Positions 1 to 7,006 are shown, counted from the first letter of the stretch. The stretch is DNA of 7,657 bases from Candidatus Sulfopaludibacter sp. SbA3 (GCA_945900935.1 CAMDKT010000284.1:1-7657), one strand, 5' to 3'. Notes: a model not told the origin generated them from the sequence alone. Numbers and translations are program-made.

Positions 1-246
1 ATCCACCCGCACGGCGGACCACTGATCCACAATGGCTGGGAAGACGAACAACGATCCTTCGACTCCACTTGCCGGAAGTTCCACCGCTTTCTCACTCAAT
101 CCCAGCGCTGAGCCACACCACTTACCCACAGATTCCCCGGACGAGCCAATACTTTGAATCCGCAGAAGGCGCGAATTCTGTTGATGCTTGCGTTGACGAA
201 GACGACGGATTTGAAGGAAATCCGTCGCATCTTTGAAGAGTATTGA
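1..246 (+). pseudogene. 3' end of an L-asparaginase (type II, AnsB-like) gene, apparently frame-disrupted
   Basis: The last 31 codons (from base 154) read LNPQKARILLMLALTKT and then a helix ending IFEEY, closely matching the C-terminus of bacterial type II asparaginases, which hydrolyse L-asparagine to aspartate and ammonia (E. coli AnsB has LNPQKARVLLQLALTQTKD). Upstream the gene looks damaged. Bases 2-13 in frame 2 read STRT, like the conserved (S)(S/T)R(T/V) strand of the family, while from base 13 frame 1 continues as GGPLIHNGWEDE. One missing G near base 13 would join them. Frame 1 then hits a TGA at 109-111 before the conserved tail, and the distance from STR to LNP is about 24 codons longer than in E. 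coli AnsB. The gene starts outside the window. The tail identity is good; the decay interpretation is inferred, and assembly error or an alternative ending is possible. Its TGA (244-246) abuts the opposing gene's stop. Confidence 0.6.
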
Positions 247-2484
247 TTAGACCAGCTTCGTGTTGCGAAGCGGGAGGTCGCGGACGCGCTTGCCGGTGGC
301 GGCGAAGATGGCGTTGGCGATCGATGGCGGGACGGGGGGGACGCCGGGTTCGCCGACGCCGGCAGCAAGTTCTTTGCTGGGGACCAGATGAACGTGGGTA
401 TTCATCGGGGCTTCTGGCAGGCGGGCCACACGGTAGTTGTGGAAGTTCGACTGCTGGACCTTGCCGTCTTTGACGGAGATTTCGCTCATCATGGCGATGG
501 ACGTACCGAAGACGGCTGCGCCTTCGAATTGCGCGAGGACGCGGTCCCGATTGTAGGTCTGGCCGGCGTCGACGGCGATGTGCATGTTGGGAATGGTGAC
601 GCGGCCGGCGTCGTCGACCTTCACTTCGGTGACGACGGCGACATAGGACAGGAAGCTGCGGTGGGCGGCGAAACCCCAGCCGTGGCCTTTCTCCGTTTTG
701 CGATTGGCCCAGCCGGATTTCTGCGCGACGAGGTCGATGACATTGCGGAGGCGGGCGGTATCGACTGGAAAGTCCGACTGCTTCTGGTTGTGATTCCAGT
801 AGTTCATGCCGATGGGTTTCATTTCGATTTTGCGGCCGGGACCGATGAGGCCGAGGGTGTAATCGATGGGATCCTTGCCGGCGAGATGGGCGAGTTCATC
901 GGTGAAGGAGTGGATGGCGAAGGCGTGGTAAACGTTGGCGACGGCGCGGAGCCAGCCGATGCGGATGTGGTTTTTGGCGGGGCCGTTTTCGGCGCGGTGG
1001 TTGGGGATATCGAAAGGCAGATCGTTCCAGCCCATGCCCATTTCGAGTTCCATGGCGTATTCGGCTTTGTCGTCGAAAGTTGTGCCGATGGAGGGGAAGA
1101 CGCTGCGCTGCAGCCAACTTGTGGGCTTGCCGGCGGAGTCGAGACCGGCCTTCATGTACATGGCGGCGGTGGAGTGGTAGAAGTCGTGGCGAATATCGTC
1201 TTCGCGGGTCCAGATGACTTTGACTGGCTTGCCTGTTTTCTTCGAGAGGAGCGCGGCTTCGGCGACGTAGTCCGGTTTGGATTTGCGGCCGAAGCCGCCG
1301 CCGAGGAGGGTGACGTGACAGATTACGTCTTTCTTGTCGATGCCGAGGGCGGCGGCGACGGTTTCCTGGACGGCTTGGGGGTTCTGCGTGGCGGCATGGC
1401 AGACGACTTTACCGTTCTTGAATTCGGCGACGGCGGCGGGCGGTTCCATTGGCGCGTGGCTGAGGAGCGGGGTGGAGTACGCCGCCTCATGGATTTTGGC
1501 GGCGGTGGCGAAAGCGGCTTCGACGTCGCCTTGATTACGGCAGACTTTGCCGGGCTTTTTGGCGGTGGCGAGGAGGGAGTCGCGGTAGCGGTCGCTGTCG
1601 TAGGAGGCGTTGGGGCCGAGATCCCATTCGACTTTCAACTTTTTGCGGCCTTGGATGGCGGCCCAAGTGTGATCGGCGAGGACGGCGACGCCGCCGAGGG
1701 GCTGGAAGTTGTGCGGGGGTTTGAATTGGTCGAGCGTGATGACGTCGCGGACGCCGGGGACTTTTTTCGCTTCGGCGGCGTCGAAGGAGGCGAGTTTGCC
1801 GCCGTAGACGGGGCAATGCTCGATGGAGGCGATGAGCATTCCGGGCATTTTGGCGTCCATGCCGAAAGTGCCTTTGCCTTCGCAGAGATCCTGCTGATCG
1901 ACGGCGGGGACGTTCTTGTTGATGTAGCGGTATTCGGATTCGGGCTTGAACTTGAGCGTGGCTTTATCGGGGACGGGAAGTTTGGCGGCGGCGGCGGCGA
2001 GTTCACCGAAGCCGGCTTTCTTGCCGGATTTTGTGTGGACAATCTCGCCGAGTTGGGCCTTGCACTCGCTGGCGGGAACGTTCCATTTTTGCGCGGCGGC
2101 GGTTTCCAGCATGGTGCGGGCGGTGGCGCCGGCGATCTTCATGATGGCGACGAAATCGCGGATGGAGCAGGAACCGTCGGTATTTTGGGAGCCGTACTTT
2201 TCGTCACCGATGGCCTGTTCGACGCGGACCTTTTTCCAATCGGCATCGAGTTCGTCGGCGACGACCATGGGGAGGGTGGATTTAGAGCCGGTGCCCATTT
2301 CAGAGCGGTGGGCGACGATGATGACTTCGCCGGTGGGCTGAATGCCGATGAAAACGTCCGGGTGGAATGCGGCGTTGTCGGCATCGGAGGCCCAAGCTTC
2401 GACGTGAGTGCCGAGGATGAGCGTGCCGGCGCCGAAGGTGTATTTGAGGAACGCGCGGCGTTCCATTACTTGAATGGTACTCAT
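247..2484 (-). CDS. Xanthine dehydrogenase family molybdopterin-binding subunit (IorB-like), Tat-exported
   Basis: Large subunit of a molybdenum hydroxylase, 745 aa, the usual size for isoquinoline 1-oxidoreductase beta-type proteins, which insert water-derived oxygen at an aldehyde or N-heterocycle carbon and pass electrons to the [2Fe-2S] subunit. The start at 2484 is chosen because its ATG overlaps the upstream gene's stop (ATGA) and is preceded by GGGGGTGA (2489-2496). Translation further upstream has no family character. Residues 8-32 form a Tat signal (ERRAFLK, hydrophobic stretch, possible cleavage after AWA), so it acts in the periplasm. Residues about 203-287 resemble the alpha/beta hammerhead domain. 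The cofactor domains follow, with GGGFGRK at 395-401, VKVIWTREDDIRHD at 421-434 and GVGEPGVPPVPP at 709-720; Glu712 is the expected catalytic base. The substrate cannot be told. No FAD subunit, cytochrome or XdhC-type maturation gene is in the window. Confidence 0.95.
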   Translation of the reverse strand: MSTIQVMERRAFLKYTFGAGTLILGTHVEAWASDADNAAFHPDVFIGIQPTGEVIIVAHRSEMGTGSKSTLPMVVADELDADWKKVRVEQAIGDEKYGSQNTDGSCSIRDFVAIMKIAGATARTMLETAAAQKWNVPASECKAQLGEIVHTKSGKKAGFGELAAAAAKLPVPDKATLKFKPESEYRYINKNVPAVDQQDLCEGKGTFGMDAKMPGMLIASIEHCPVYGGKLASFDAAEAKKVPGVRDVITLDQFKPPHNFQPLGGVAVLADHTWAAIQGRKKLKVEWDLGPNASYDSDRYRDSLLATAKKPGKVCRNQGDVEAAFATAAKIHEAAYSTPLLSHAPMEPPAAVAEFKNGKVVCHAATQNPQAVQETVAAALGIDKKDVICHVTLLGGGFGRKSKPDYVAEAALLSKKTGKPVKVIWTREDDIRHDFYHSTAAMYMKAGLDSAGKPTSWLQRSVFPSIGTTFDDKAEYAMELEMGMGWNDLPFDIPNHRAENGPAKNHIRIGWLRAVANVYHAFAIHSFTDELAHLAGKDPIDYTLGLIGPGRKIEMKPIGMNYWNHNQKQSDFPVDTARLRNVIDLVAQKSGWANRKTEKGHGWGFAAHRSFLSYVAVVTEVKVDDAGRVTIPNMHIAVDAGQTYNRDRVLAQFEGAAVFGTSIAMMSEISVKDGKVQQSNFHNYRVARLPEAPMNTHVHLVPSKELAAGVGEPGVPPVPPSIANAIFAATGKRVRDLPLRNTKLV

Positions 2485-2930
2485 GCTTTCACCCCCGCGG
2501 CCGACTTGATGGCGCTTCGGATTCGACCGTATGTGCCGCAGCGGCAGATGTTGCCTTGCATGGCGTCGTCGATGTCTTTGTCGGAGGGCTTTGGCTTGTC
2601 TTTCAGCAGCGCGACGGCTTGCATGATTTGTCCGCTTTGGCAGTAGCCGCATTGGGGGACGCTGGCGGCCATCCAAGCTTTCTGCACGGGGTGCCGGCCT
2701 TTCAAGCCTTCAATGGTCACGACGCTTTTGCCGGCGGCGGTGGACATCGCGGTCTGGCAACTGCGGACCGCTTTGCCATCGACGTGGACCGTGCATGCGC
2801 CGCAGAGGCCCATGCCGCAGCCGTATTTCGTGCCCGTCATTTCGAGCATATCGCGGAGATACCACAGCAGCGGCATTTCCGGATCGCCCTCGAATTTGCG
2901 GGTGACGCCGTTAACTTTGAGTTGCACCAT
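2481..2930 (-). CDS. (2Fe-2S)-binding small subunit of the molybdenum hydroxylase (IorA-like)
   Basis: Electron-transfer subunit, 149 aa, normal length for the family. The N-terminal half is a plant-type ferredoxin fold with cluster cysteines Cys38, Cys43, Cys46 and Cys58 (YGCGMGLCGACTVHVDG). The C-terminal helical half binds the second cluster with CGYC (Cys94, Cys97) and CRC (Cys129, Cys131; NICRCGTYGRIRSAI). All eight ligands are present. It has no signal peptide of its own; in this family the small subunit is thought to fold with the large one and be carried out through the Tat pore as a complex. It is the first gene of the operon, with a strong AGGAGG four bases before the ATG, and its TGA overlaps the large subunit's ATG by four bases, implying translational coupling and 1:1 synthesis. 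There is no FAD subunit, so the final electron acceptor is probably a cytochrome or the respiratory chain (inference). Confidence 0.96.
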   Translation of the reverse strand: MVQLKVNGVTRKFEGDPEMPLLWYLRDMLEMTGTKYGCGMGLCGACTVHVDGKAVRSCQTAMSTAAGKSVVTIEGLKGRHPVQKAWMAASVPQCGYCQSGQIMQAVALLKDKPKPSDKDIDDAMQGNICRCGTYGRIRSAIKSAAGVKA

Positions 2931-2966
2931 TGATCCTCCTGGACTATATGATTCTATACTTTGATT
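2930..2966 (+). promoter_or_regulatory. Compact divergent promoter region; putative -10 box TATACT for the M48 gene
   Basis: This 36-base gap between divergent start codons is strikingly AT-rich against its surroundings. On the plus strand TATACT (2955-2960) matches the -10 consensus at five of six bases, with TTGATC (2930-2935) as a weak -35 at a 19-base spacer, which is long. Transcription would then start around 2967, at the GTG start codon, giving a leaderless message; there is no SD-like sequence for that gene. On the minus strand TAGAAT (2956-2951) or TATAGT (2948-2943) could serve as -10 for the hydroxylase operon, but no good -35 is seen. Two promoters this close would be expected to interfere with each other. 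No operator palindrome is evident. Confidence 0.4.
2935..2940 (-). promoter_or_regulatory. Strong Shine-Dalgarno site of the [2Fe-2S] subunit gene
   Basis: On the minus strand the sequence is AGGAGG followed by ATCA and the ATG at 2930-2928, a perfect six-base anti-SD match at four-base spacing. It fixes the start of the small subunit and contrasts with the divergent gene, which shows no such site. Confidence 0.85.
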
Positions 2967-3719
2967 GTGCGGTTGTGGTTAATCGTTTTCGGAATGGTGG
3001 TTTGCGGCCAGACGCTTACGCTGGAGAAGGAGCGGGCGCTGGGAGCGGCGATGGCGGCGGAGATTCGGAGGCAGTCGAGGCCTTTGGACATTGCGGATGT
3101 ATCGTCTTATCTCGAGCGGGTGGGTGCGCGGCTAGGGGCGTTTGTACCGGGCGGTGTTTTTCGGTTTGAGGTTGTCGTGGAGGAGGGAGCGGAGCCGATC
3201 GGTCTGCCGGGGGGATTTGTGTTGATACCCGCTTCGTTTTTTCTTGCCGTGGACGATGAGGCGGAATTTGCGGGGATGGTGGGTCATGCGATGGGACATG
3301 TGTTTTTGCGGCACAGTCTTGTGACAGCGGGACGGACGCAGGAGTGGACGATACCGCTTGTGTTTATGGGTGGTTGGAGGGGTGTGCATGCGAACACGCG
3401 GAATGGAAAGTCGCTGGTTCCGGCCACGTTTAATGAGGTCATAAGAACCAACGAATTGGAGGCCGACCGGTTTGGCGCGGATTTGGCTGGGCGGGCTGGT
3501 TATGATCCGGCGGGGGTGGCCCGCTATTTTCGGCGGGTGCAGCCGGAACAGTCGGCTGCGTATTCGGCATTGCCGATGAAGGCGGTACGGTTGGCGGCGT
3601 TGGCGGACACCGCGGAGCGGGGCGGGGCGGTTGGCGGGAGCGAGTTCTCGAGCGTGCGGGAAAAGGTCCGGATCGCGTTGCAGGGGCGGGTGCGGAAGGC
3701 CCCGTCGCTGCTGCGTTAA
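2967..3719 (+). CDS. Exported M48-family metalloprotease homologue lacking the catalytic glutamate
   Basis: A protein of 250 aa from GTG 2967 (TTG 2961 would add two residues and is equally possible). The N-terminus MRLWLIVFGMVVCG is a short signal peptide with a likely cut before Gln15. The lipobox is poor (Val before Cys13), so lipidation is doubtful. The body follows the M48 (BepA/Oma1-like) layout: FRFEVVVEEGAEPIGLPGGFVLIP (66-89, near the family's NAFALPGG), an AEFAGM helix (99-104), the zinc motif at 107-111 and NELEADRFGADLAGRAGYDP (162-181), where Glu163 is the expected third zinc ligand. The zinc motif reads HAMGH instead of HExxH: both histidines remain, but the general-base glutamate is alanine (codon GCG, one base from GAG). 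It may therefore bind zinc without cutting peptide bonds, perhaps as a chaperone or scaffold (inference). The usual STHP segment is also altered (SALPMKAVR). Family membership is fairly sure, function is not. Confidence 0.85.
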   Translation: MRLWLIVFGMVVCGQTLTLEKERALGAAMAAEIRRQSRPLDIADVSSYLERVGARLGAFVPGGVFRFEVVVEEGAEPIGLPGGFVLIPASFFLAVDDEAEFAGMVGHAMGHVFLRHSLVTAGRTQEWTIPLVFMGGWRGVHANTRNGKSLVPATFNEVIRTNELEADRFGADLAGRAGYDPAGVARYFRRVQPEQSAAYSALPMKAVRLAALADTAERGGAVGGSEFSSVREKVRIALQGRVRKAPSLLR

Positions 3720-3737
3720 AACTACGGCCCACGGCTA

Positions 3738-3968
3738 TCAATGCTTCCGTGCCCTAACAGCACGAATGCAGCAACGACGATGATCGATTTGGCCTGTTTC
3801 CGCGATAAGGAGCGTGTGGATCAGATGTTTCGCAAGGCGGGCCAGGGTGCGACCGCCGGGTTTCACCGCTTGGCCCATGGCCGCCTCGGTGATATTGTCG
3901 AGCAGTTTGCGCGTCATACCTCGCTCGTAGTTCCGGTCTTGTGTAAAGCCCGCGATCGTCCGGCACAT
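3738..3968 (-). pseudogene. Truncated DinB-family (DinB/YfiT-like) remnant
   Basis: The minus strand encodes 76 residues resembling the first helices of DinB-like four-helix-bundle proteins: RTIAGF, then YERGMTRKLLDNITEAAMGQ, then GGRTLARLAKHLIHTL, close to the typical pattern (TRKLLDALTD...GGRTLGRLAWHIVxTI). His49 in LAKHLI matches the first metal-binding histidine of the fold. Full-length members are about 150-170 aa. Here similarity stops near residue 52, the tail (RRCCIRAVRARKH) looks random, and the remaining metal histidines are absent, so this is probably a 3'-truncated, decaying gene. The ATG at 3968 has GAGGGAT just upstream, and an internal ATG at 3917 is also possible. It ends 18 bases from the end of the convergent M48 gene and starts 26 bases from the divergent lptC start. 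The call rests on remembered family patterns. A coding reading of the opposite strand (3741-3995) shows nothing recognisable. Confidence 0.5.
3743..3769. terminator. Possible hairpin downstream of the M48 gene
   Basis: GCTTCCGTGC (3743-3752) and GCACGAATGC (3760-3769) can pair at eight of ten positions around a seven-base loop, with a perfect CGTGC/GCACG core. It sits 24 bases after the M48 stop codon. No T-run follows on either strand, so it would be at best a weak or Rho-assisted terminator for the converging transcripts; it may also be chance. Confidence 0.25.
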
Positions 3969-3986
3969 ATCCCTCGATGGTACCCT

Positions 3987-3990
3987 GGAG
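3987..3990 (+). promoter_or_regulatory. Ribosome-binding site deciding the lptC start
   Basis: GGAG, four bases before ATG 3995, supports that codon over the in-frame ATG at 3977, which has no purine-rich sequence before it. Starting at 3995 gives a compact MRRTG n-region directly before the membrane segment. Confidence 0.6.
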
Positions 3991-3994
3991 ATTG

Positions 3995-6238
3995 ATGCGC
4001 CGCACCGGGTGGCTTCTGCTGGTGTGCTGCCTGGCTTTGGCCGCTGCCGTTGGCTGGGTGTTCCAACAGCAAAAAGCCGAGCAAACAAAAGCCGCTCCGA
4101 AAAAACCTGCCCCTCTCCCGGCGGGCTTTCTGTCCCGCGCCGGTGACGGCTGGGTCTGGACACAGACCTCCGGCGGCCGGACGATTGCCGAAGTTAGGGC
4201 GAAGGAATTCGCGCAGCAGACGGATCCGCCGCGGATTGATTTGCAGATGGTCGAAGTGAAGGTCTTTCATAACGACGATTCGGCCTATGACTTGATTCAG
4301 TCCGATAAGGCGGAACTGCGGACGGAGGACGGGGTGATGTTCGCCGATGGCGAAGTGAACATGACGATGGGCTTCAAGGCCGATCCGGCGGCGAAGAACC
4401 GGCTGGTGCGCATCAAGACTTCGGGGGTGACGTACAGCACGCAAACCGGGAAAGTGAATACGGACCGGATGGCGGAATTTGATTTTGAGAACTCGCGGGG
4501 GTCGGCGGTCGGCGCGACGTATGACCCGGCGCTGCGCGAGTTGGTGATGCGCAAAGACGTCGATATGGAATGGACGAAGGGCAAGAAGAAGATGCGTGTC
4601 GCGGCGGGGGAGCTGACTTATAAGGAACAGGAGGCGAAGATTTATTTGAAGCCGTGGTCGCGGTTGACGCGGGACACGCTGACATTGAATGCGGGCGCGG
4701 CGGTGGTGACTTTGAAGGATGGCGAAATTGACCTTGTTGAGGCGGAGAACGCGGCCGGCGAAGACAAGCAACCGAAGCGCGTTTTGGAATACGCGGCGGA
4801 ACATTTGGTGATGCGGTTCGCGGATAAGAACGCGATCAACCGGATTGAAGGGGAGCGGAACGCGCGGCTGGTGACCACGTCCGATAGCGGGCGAACGGTG
4901 GTGACGGCGCAGCATGTGGACATGGATTTTGAGACGCCGAATGGGGAATCTGTTTTGAAGAAGGCGTTGGCGCGGGGCGGGACGACGGTGGAGAGCGTGC
5001 CACCGAAGACGGCGGCGCGGATCATGCGGTCGGAGATTGTGGAACTGGCGATGCGGCCGGGTGGGGAGGAGATCGACACGGTGGTAACGCAGACGCCGGG
5101 CGAGATTGAGTTTCTGCCGAAGGCGCCAACGGAGCGTTACCGGAAGATGAACGGCGAACGGTTGTGGATCAACTATGGGCCGAAGAATCAGATCGAAACG
5201 TTTAGGGCTTCCAAGGTCACGACGTTCACCAAGGGCAAGCCGAAGAGTCCGGATTCGAAGACATCGTCCGAGGATTTGCTGGCGACATTCGATCCGGCGA
5301 CGGGCGTTCTGAGCCGATTGGAACAGTGGACGAATTTCGAGTACGAAGAGGGCGAGCGGCGGGCAAAGGCCGACCACGCGAAGTTGGAGCAGGCGACCGA
5401 ACAGATCACGCTGAAAGGGGCGGCGCGTATTTGGGATCCAACGGGATCGACGGACGCGGCGACGATTGAGCTCGATCAGAAGTCGGGGGATATGGTGGCG
5501 ACGGACCGCGTGGTTTCGACGCGACTGCCGGACAGGAAAACCGCCAAACCCAAGTCGTCATTGATCGATTCGAGTGAGACGATACAGGCGCGGGCGGGGA
5601 AGATGACGACGCGGAATGAGAATAAGTGGATCCGCTACGAGGGCGGGGCGACGCTGTGGCAGGGGGCCGATAAGGTGGAAGCGGAGACGATCACGATCGA
5701 CCGCAAGACACAGGTTCTGATGGCGAACGGGAAGGTTTTCACGCAGACGCGGGAACGGCCGAAGGCGAACGCCAAGCAGCCGCAAGCGCAGTTGTTCACA
5801 CTGGTGCGGGCGCCGGAGATGGAGTATCGGGACGCCGACAAAGTGGCGCACTACAAAGGCGGGGTGAACCTGATTCGCGGCGATTTGAGAGTGAATTCGA
5901 AGGAGCTGCGGGCGTGGTTCACCAAGGATGATCCGAAGACGCCGGCGGATGAGGGGAACTCGTTGCAGCGGGCAAACGCGGATGGGAATGTGGACATACT
6001 GCAGACGTCGCCGGACCGGACGCGAACGGGGAAGAGCGAACATGCGTTGTATGAAATTGCGGAGAGCAAAGTGGTGTTGACGGGAGGGACGCCGGTGTTT
6101 GCCGATTCGATGCAGGGGACAACGCGCGGGCAGACGATCACGTTTTTCGCTGACAATGATAGGTTGCTGGTGGACGGCGTGGCGGCGGAGCCAACGGAAA
6201 GCCGATTGAAGCGTAAGCAGAAGAAGAGTGGCAATTGA
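3995..6238 (+). CDS. lptC: LptC-type LPS export protein with extra OstA/LptA-like repeats (LptC-LptA fusion)
   Basis: A bitopic inner-membrane/periplasmic protein of 747 aa that should take LPS from the LptB-driven transporter and pass it across the periplasm. Residues 5-23 (WLLLVCCLALAAAVGWVF) are the single membrane anchor. Residues about 59-224 look like LptC: A-x-x-F, IDLQMVEVKVF, a DKAELRTEDG turn and GEVNM. Further beta-rich, jellyroll-like segments of OstA type follow. One is around 454-510 (EGERRAKADHAKLE, LKGAARIWD). One is around 526-585 (ARAGKMTTRNENKWIRYEGGATLW, ANGKVF). The clearest is at 604-729: YKGGVNLIRGDLRVNSKELRAW, ADGNVDIL, VVLTGGTPVFAD and a GQTITFFADNDRLLVDG ending, which follows LptA strand by strand. 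LptC and LptA are normally each under about 200 aa, so this protein could span part of the bridge alone. Its TGA shares a base with lptB's ATG. The C-terminus is a basic KRKQKK tail. No convincing promoter was seen upstream. Family call good; repeat boundaries approximate. Confidence 0.85.
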   Translation: MRRTGWLLLVCCLALAAAVGWVFQQQKAEQTKAAPKKPAPLPAGFLSRAGDGWVWTQTSGGRTIAEVRAKEFAQQTDPPRIDLQMVEVKVFHNDDSAYDLIQSDKAELRTEDGVMFADGEVNMTMGFKADPAAKNRLVRIKTSGVTYSTQTGKVNTDRMAEFDFENSRGSAVGATYDPALRELVMRKDVDMEWTKGKKKMRVAAGELTYKEQEAKIYLKPWSRLTRDTLTLNAGAAVVTLKDGEIDLVEAENAAGEDKQPKRVLEYAAEHLVMRFADKNAINRIEGERNARLVTTSDSGRTVVTAQHVDMDFETPNGESVLKKALARGGTTVESVPPKTAARIMRSEIVELAMRPGGEEIDTVVTQTPGEIEFLPKAPTERYRKMNGERLWINYGPKNQIETFRASKVTTFTKGKPKSPDSKTSSEDLLATFDPATGVLSRLEQWTNFEYEEGERRAKADHAKLEQATEQITLKGAARIWDPTGSTDAATIELDQKSGDMVATDRVVSTRLPDRKTAKPKSSLIDSSETIQARAGKMTTRNENKWIRYEGGATLWQGADKVEAETITIDRKTQVLMANGKVFTQTRERPKANAKQPQAQLFTLVRAPEMEYRDADKVAHYKGGVNLIRGDLRVNSKELRAWFTKDDPKTPADEGNSLQRANADGNVDILQTSPDRTRTGKSEHALYEIAESKVVLTGGTPVFADSMQGTTRGQTITFFADNDRLLVDGVAAEPTESRLKRKQKKSGN

Positions 6239-6966
6239 TGCGTGTTTTGGAAACGAAAGAGTTATCGAAGTCGTATGGCGGGCGGAAGGTAGTGGACAAC
6301 GTTTCGGTGACGGTGTCGCAGGGCGAAGTGGTGGGGCTGCTGGGGCCCAATGGCGCTGGCAAGACGACGAGCTTCTACATGATCGTGGGGTTGATAAGCC
6401 CGGATTCCGGGCAAGTGATGGTGGACGCCACTGACATTACGTCGCTGCCGATGTACCGCCGGGCGCGACGCGGGATTTCGTATTTGCCGCAGGAAGCGAG
6501 TGTGTTTCGAAAGCTGACGGTGGAAGAGAATCTGATGGCGATTCTGGAGACGCTGCCATTGGATGCGCGGCAGCGGCGCGAGCGGATGAACCGGCTGATT
6601 GAGCAGTTGGGACTGGAGACCGTGCGCGGGTCGAAGGGGTACATGCTGTCGGGCGGGGAGCGGCGGCGGACGGAGATAGCGCGGTCATTGGTTATTGAAC
6701 CGGCGTTCCTGCTGCTGGATGAGCCATTCTCCGGCATCGATCCGATACAGGTGATTGAGTTGCAGCGGATCGTTTTCGAGTTGAAGAGGGCGGGGATCGG
6801 AATTCTGATCACGGACCACAACGTGCGGGAGACGCTGGCGGTGACGGATCGGGCTTACATCATCAATGGCGGAAAGATCTTTCGCGCGGGGTCGCCGAAG
6901 GAGCTGGGCGAGGATCCGGAAGTGAAACGAATTTATCTGGGAGACAATTTCCGGCTGGGGAATTAG
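6238..6966 (+). CDS. lptB: LPS export ABC transporter ATP-binding protein LptB
   Basis: Cytoplasmic ATPase, 242 aa (E. coli LptB is 241), powering extraction of LPS from the inner membrane with LptFG and LptC. All ABC motifs are intact: Walker A GPNGAGKTT (36-44), Q-loop YLPQEASVFRKLTVEENL (Gln85), signature LSGGERRR (137-144), Walker B LLLDEPFSGIDP with Asp161 and catalytic Glu162, and H-loop His194 (ITDHNVRETL). SYLPQEASVFRKLTVEEN and GSPKELGEDPEVKRIYLGDNF near the C-terminus are characteristic of LptB among ABC ATPases. The start is ATG 6238, overlapping the lptC stop by one base (TGATG), which implies coupled translation; a TTG one codon earlier is less likely. lptF and lptG are not in the window, and the rpoN gene often found after lptB is absent. 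Confidence 0.97.
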   Translation: MRVLETKELSKSYGGRKVVDNVSVTVSQGEVVGLLGPNGAGKTTSFYMIVGLISPDSGQVMVDATDITSLPMYRRARRGISYLPQEASVFRKLTVEENLMAILETLPLDARQRRERMNRLIEQLGLETVRGSKGYMLSGGERRRTEIARSLVIEPAFLLLDEPFSGIDPIQVIELQRIVFELKRAGIGILITDHNVRETLAVTDRAYIINGGKIFRAGSPKELGEDPEVKRIYLGDNFRLGN

Positions 6967-7006
6967 TGGCGGAGCGGGTGCGGAAAGTTGTAGTATTATT
7001 CCGGGA
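6967..7006 (+). promoter_or_regulatory. Short gap with a -10-like box (TATTAT) before the HD-GYP gene
   Basis: Forty bases separate lptB from the next start. TATTAT at 6994-6999 matches the -10 consensus at five of six bases and lies seven bases before ATG 7007, so an mRNA initiated there would start at or next to the start codon (leaderless). No -35 match is seen. A weak GGGA lies directly against the ATG, too close for a normal SD. Read-through from lptB is equally possible. No terminator hairpin was found after lptB. Confidence 0.3.

Noticed and set aside
388..2646. A 752-codon open frame on the plus strand, opposite the molybdenum hydroxylase genes.
   Set aside because: Its product is rich in Gly, Asp, Val and Phe with no family motif, while the opposite strand carries intact, family-specific motifs. 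Long antisense frames are expected when the third codon position is strongly GC.
2485..2676. N-terminal extension of the molybdenum subunit from an ATG at 2676.
   Set aside because: It lies inside the [2Fe-2S] subunit gene in another frame, is Arg/His-rich and would bury the Tat signal; the coupled start at 2484 fits better.
3741..3995. Plus-strand open frame of 84 codons before lptC, possibly a KdsC-like gene as often found upstream of lptC.
   Set aside because: No HAD-family motif (DxDG or similar) is visible, there is no ribosome-binding site, and the opposite strand gives a better family resemblance.
3914..5377. A 487-codon open frame on the minus strand, opposite lptC.
   Set aside because: The translation is Arg/Leu/His/Pro-rich with no domain and crosses the DinB remnant and lptC; it is a composition artefact.
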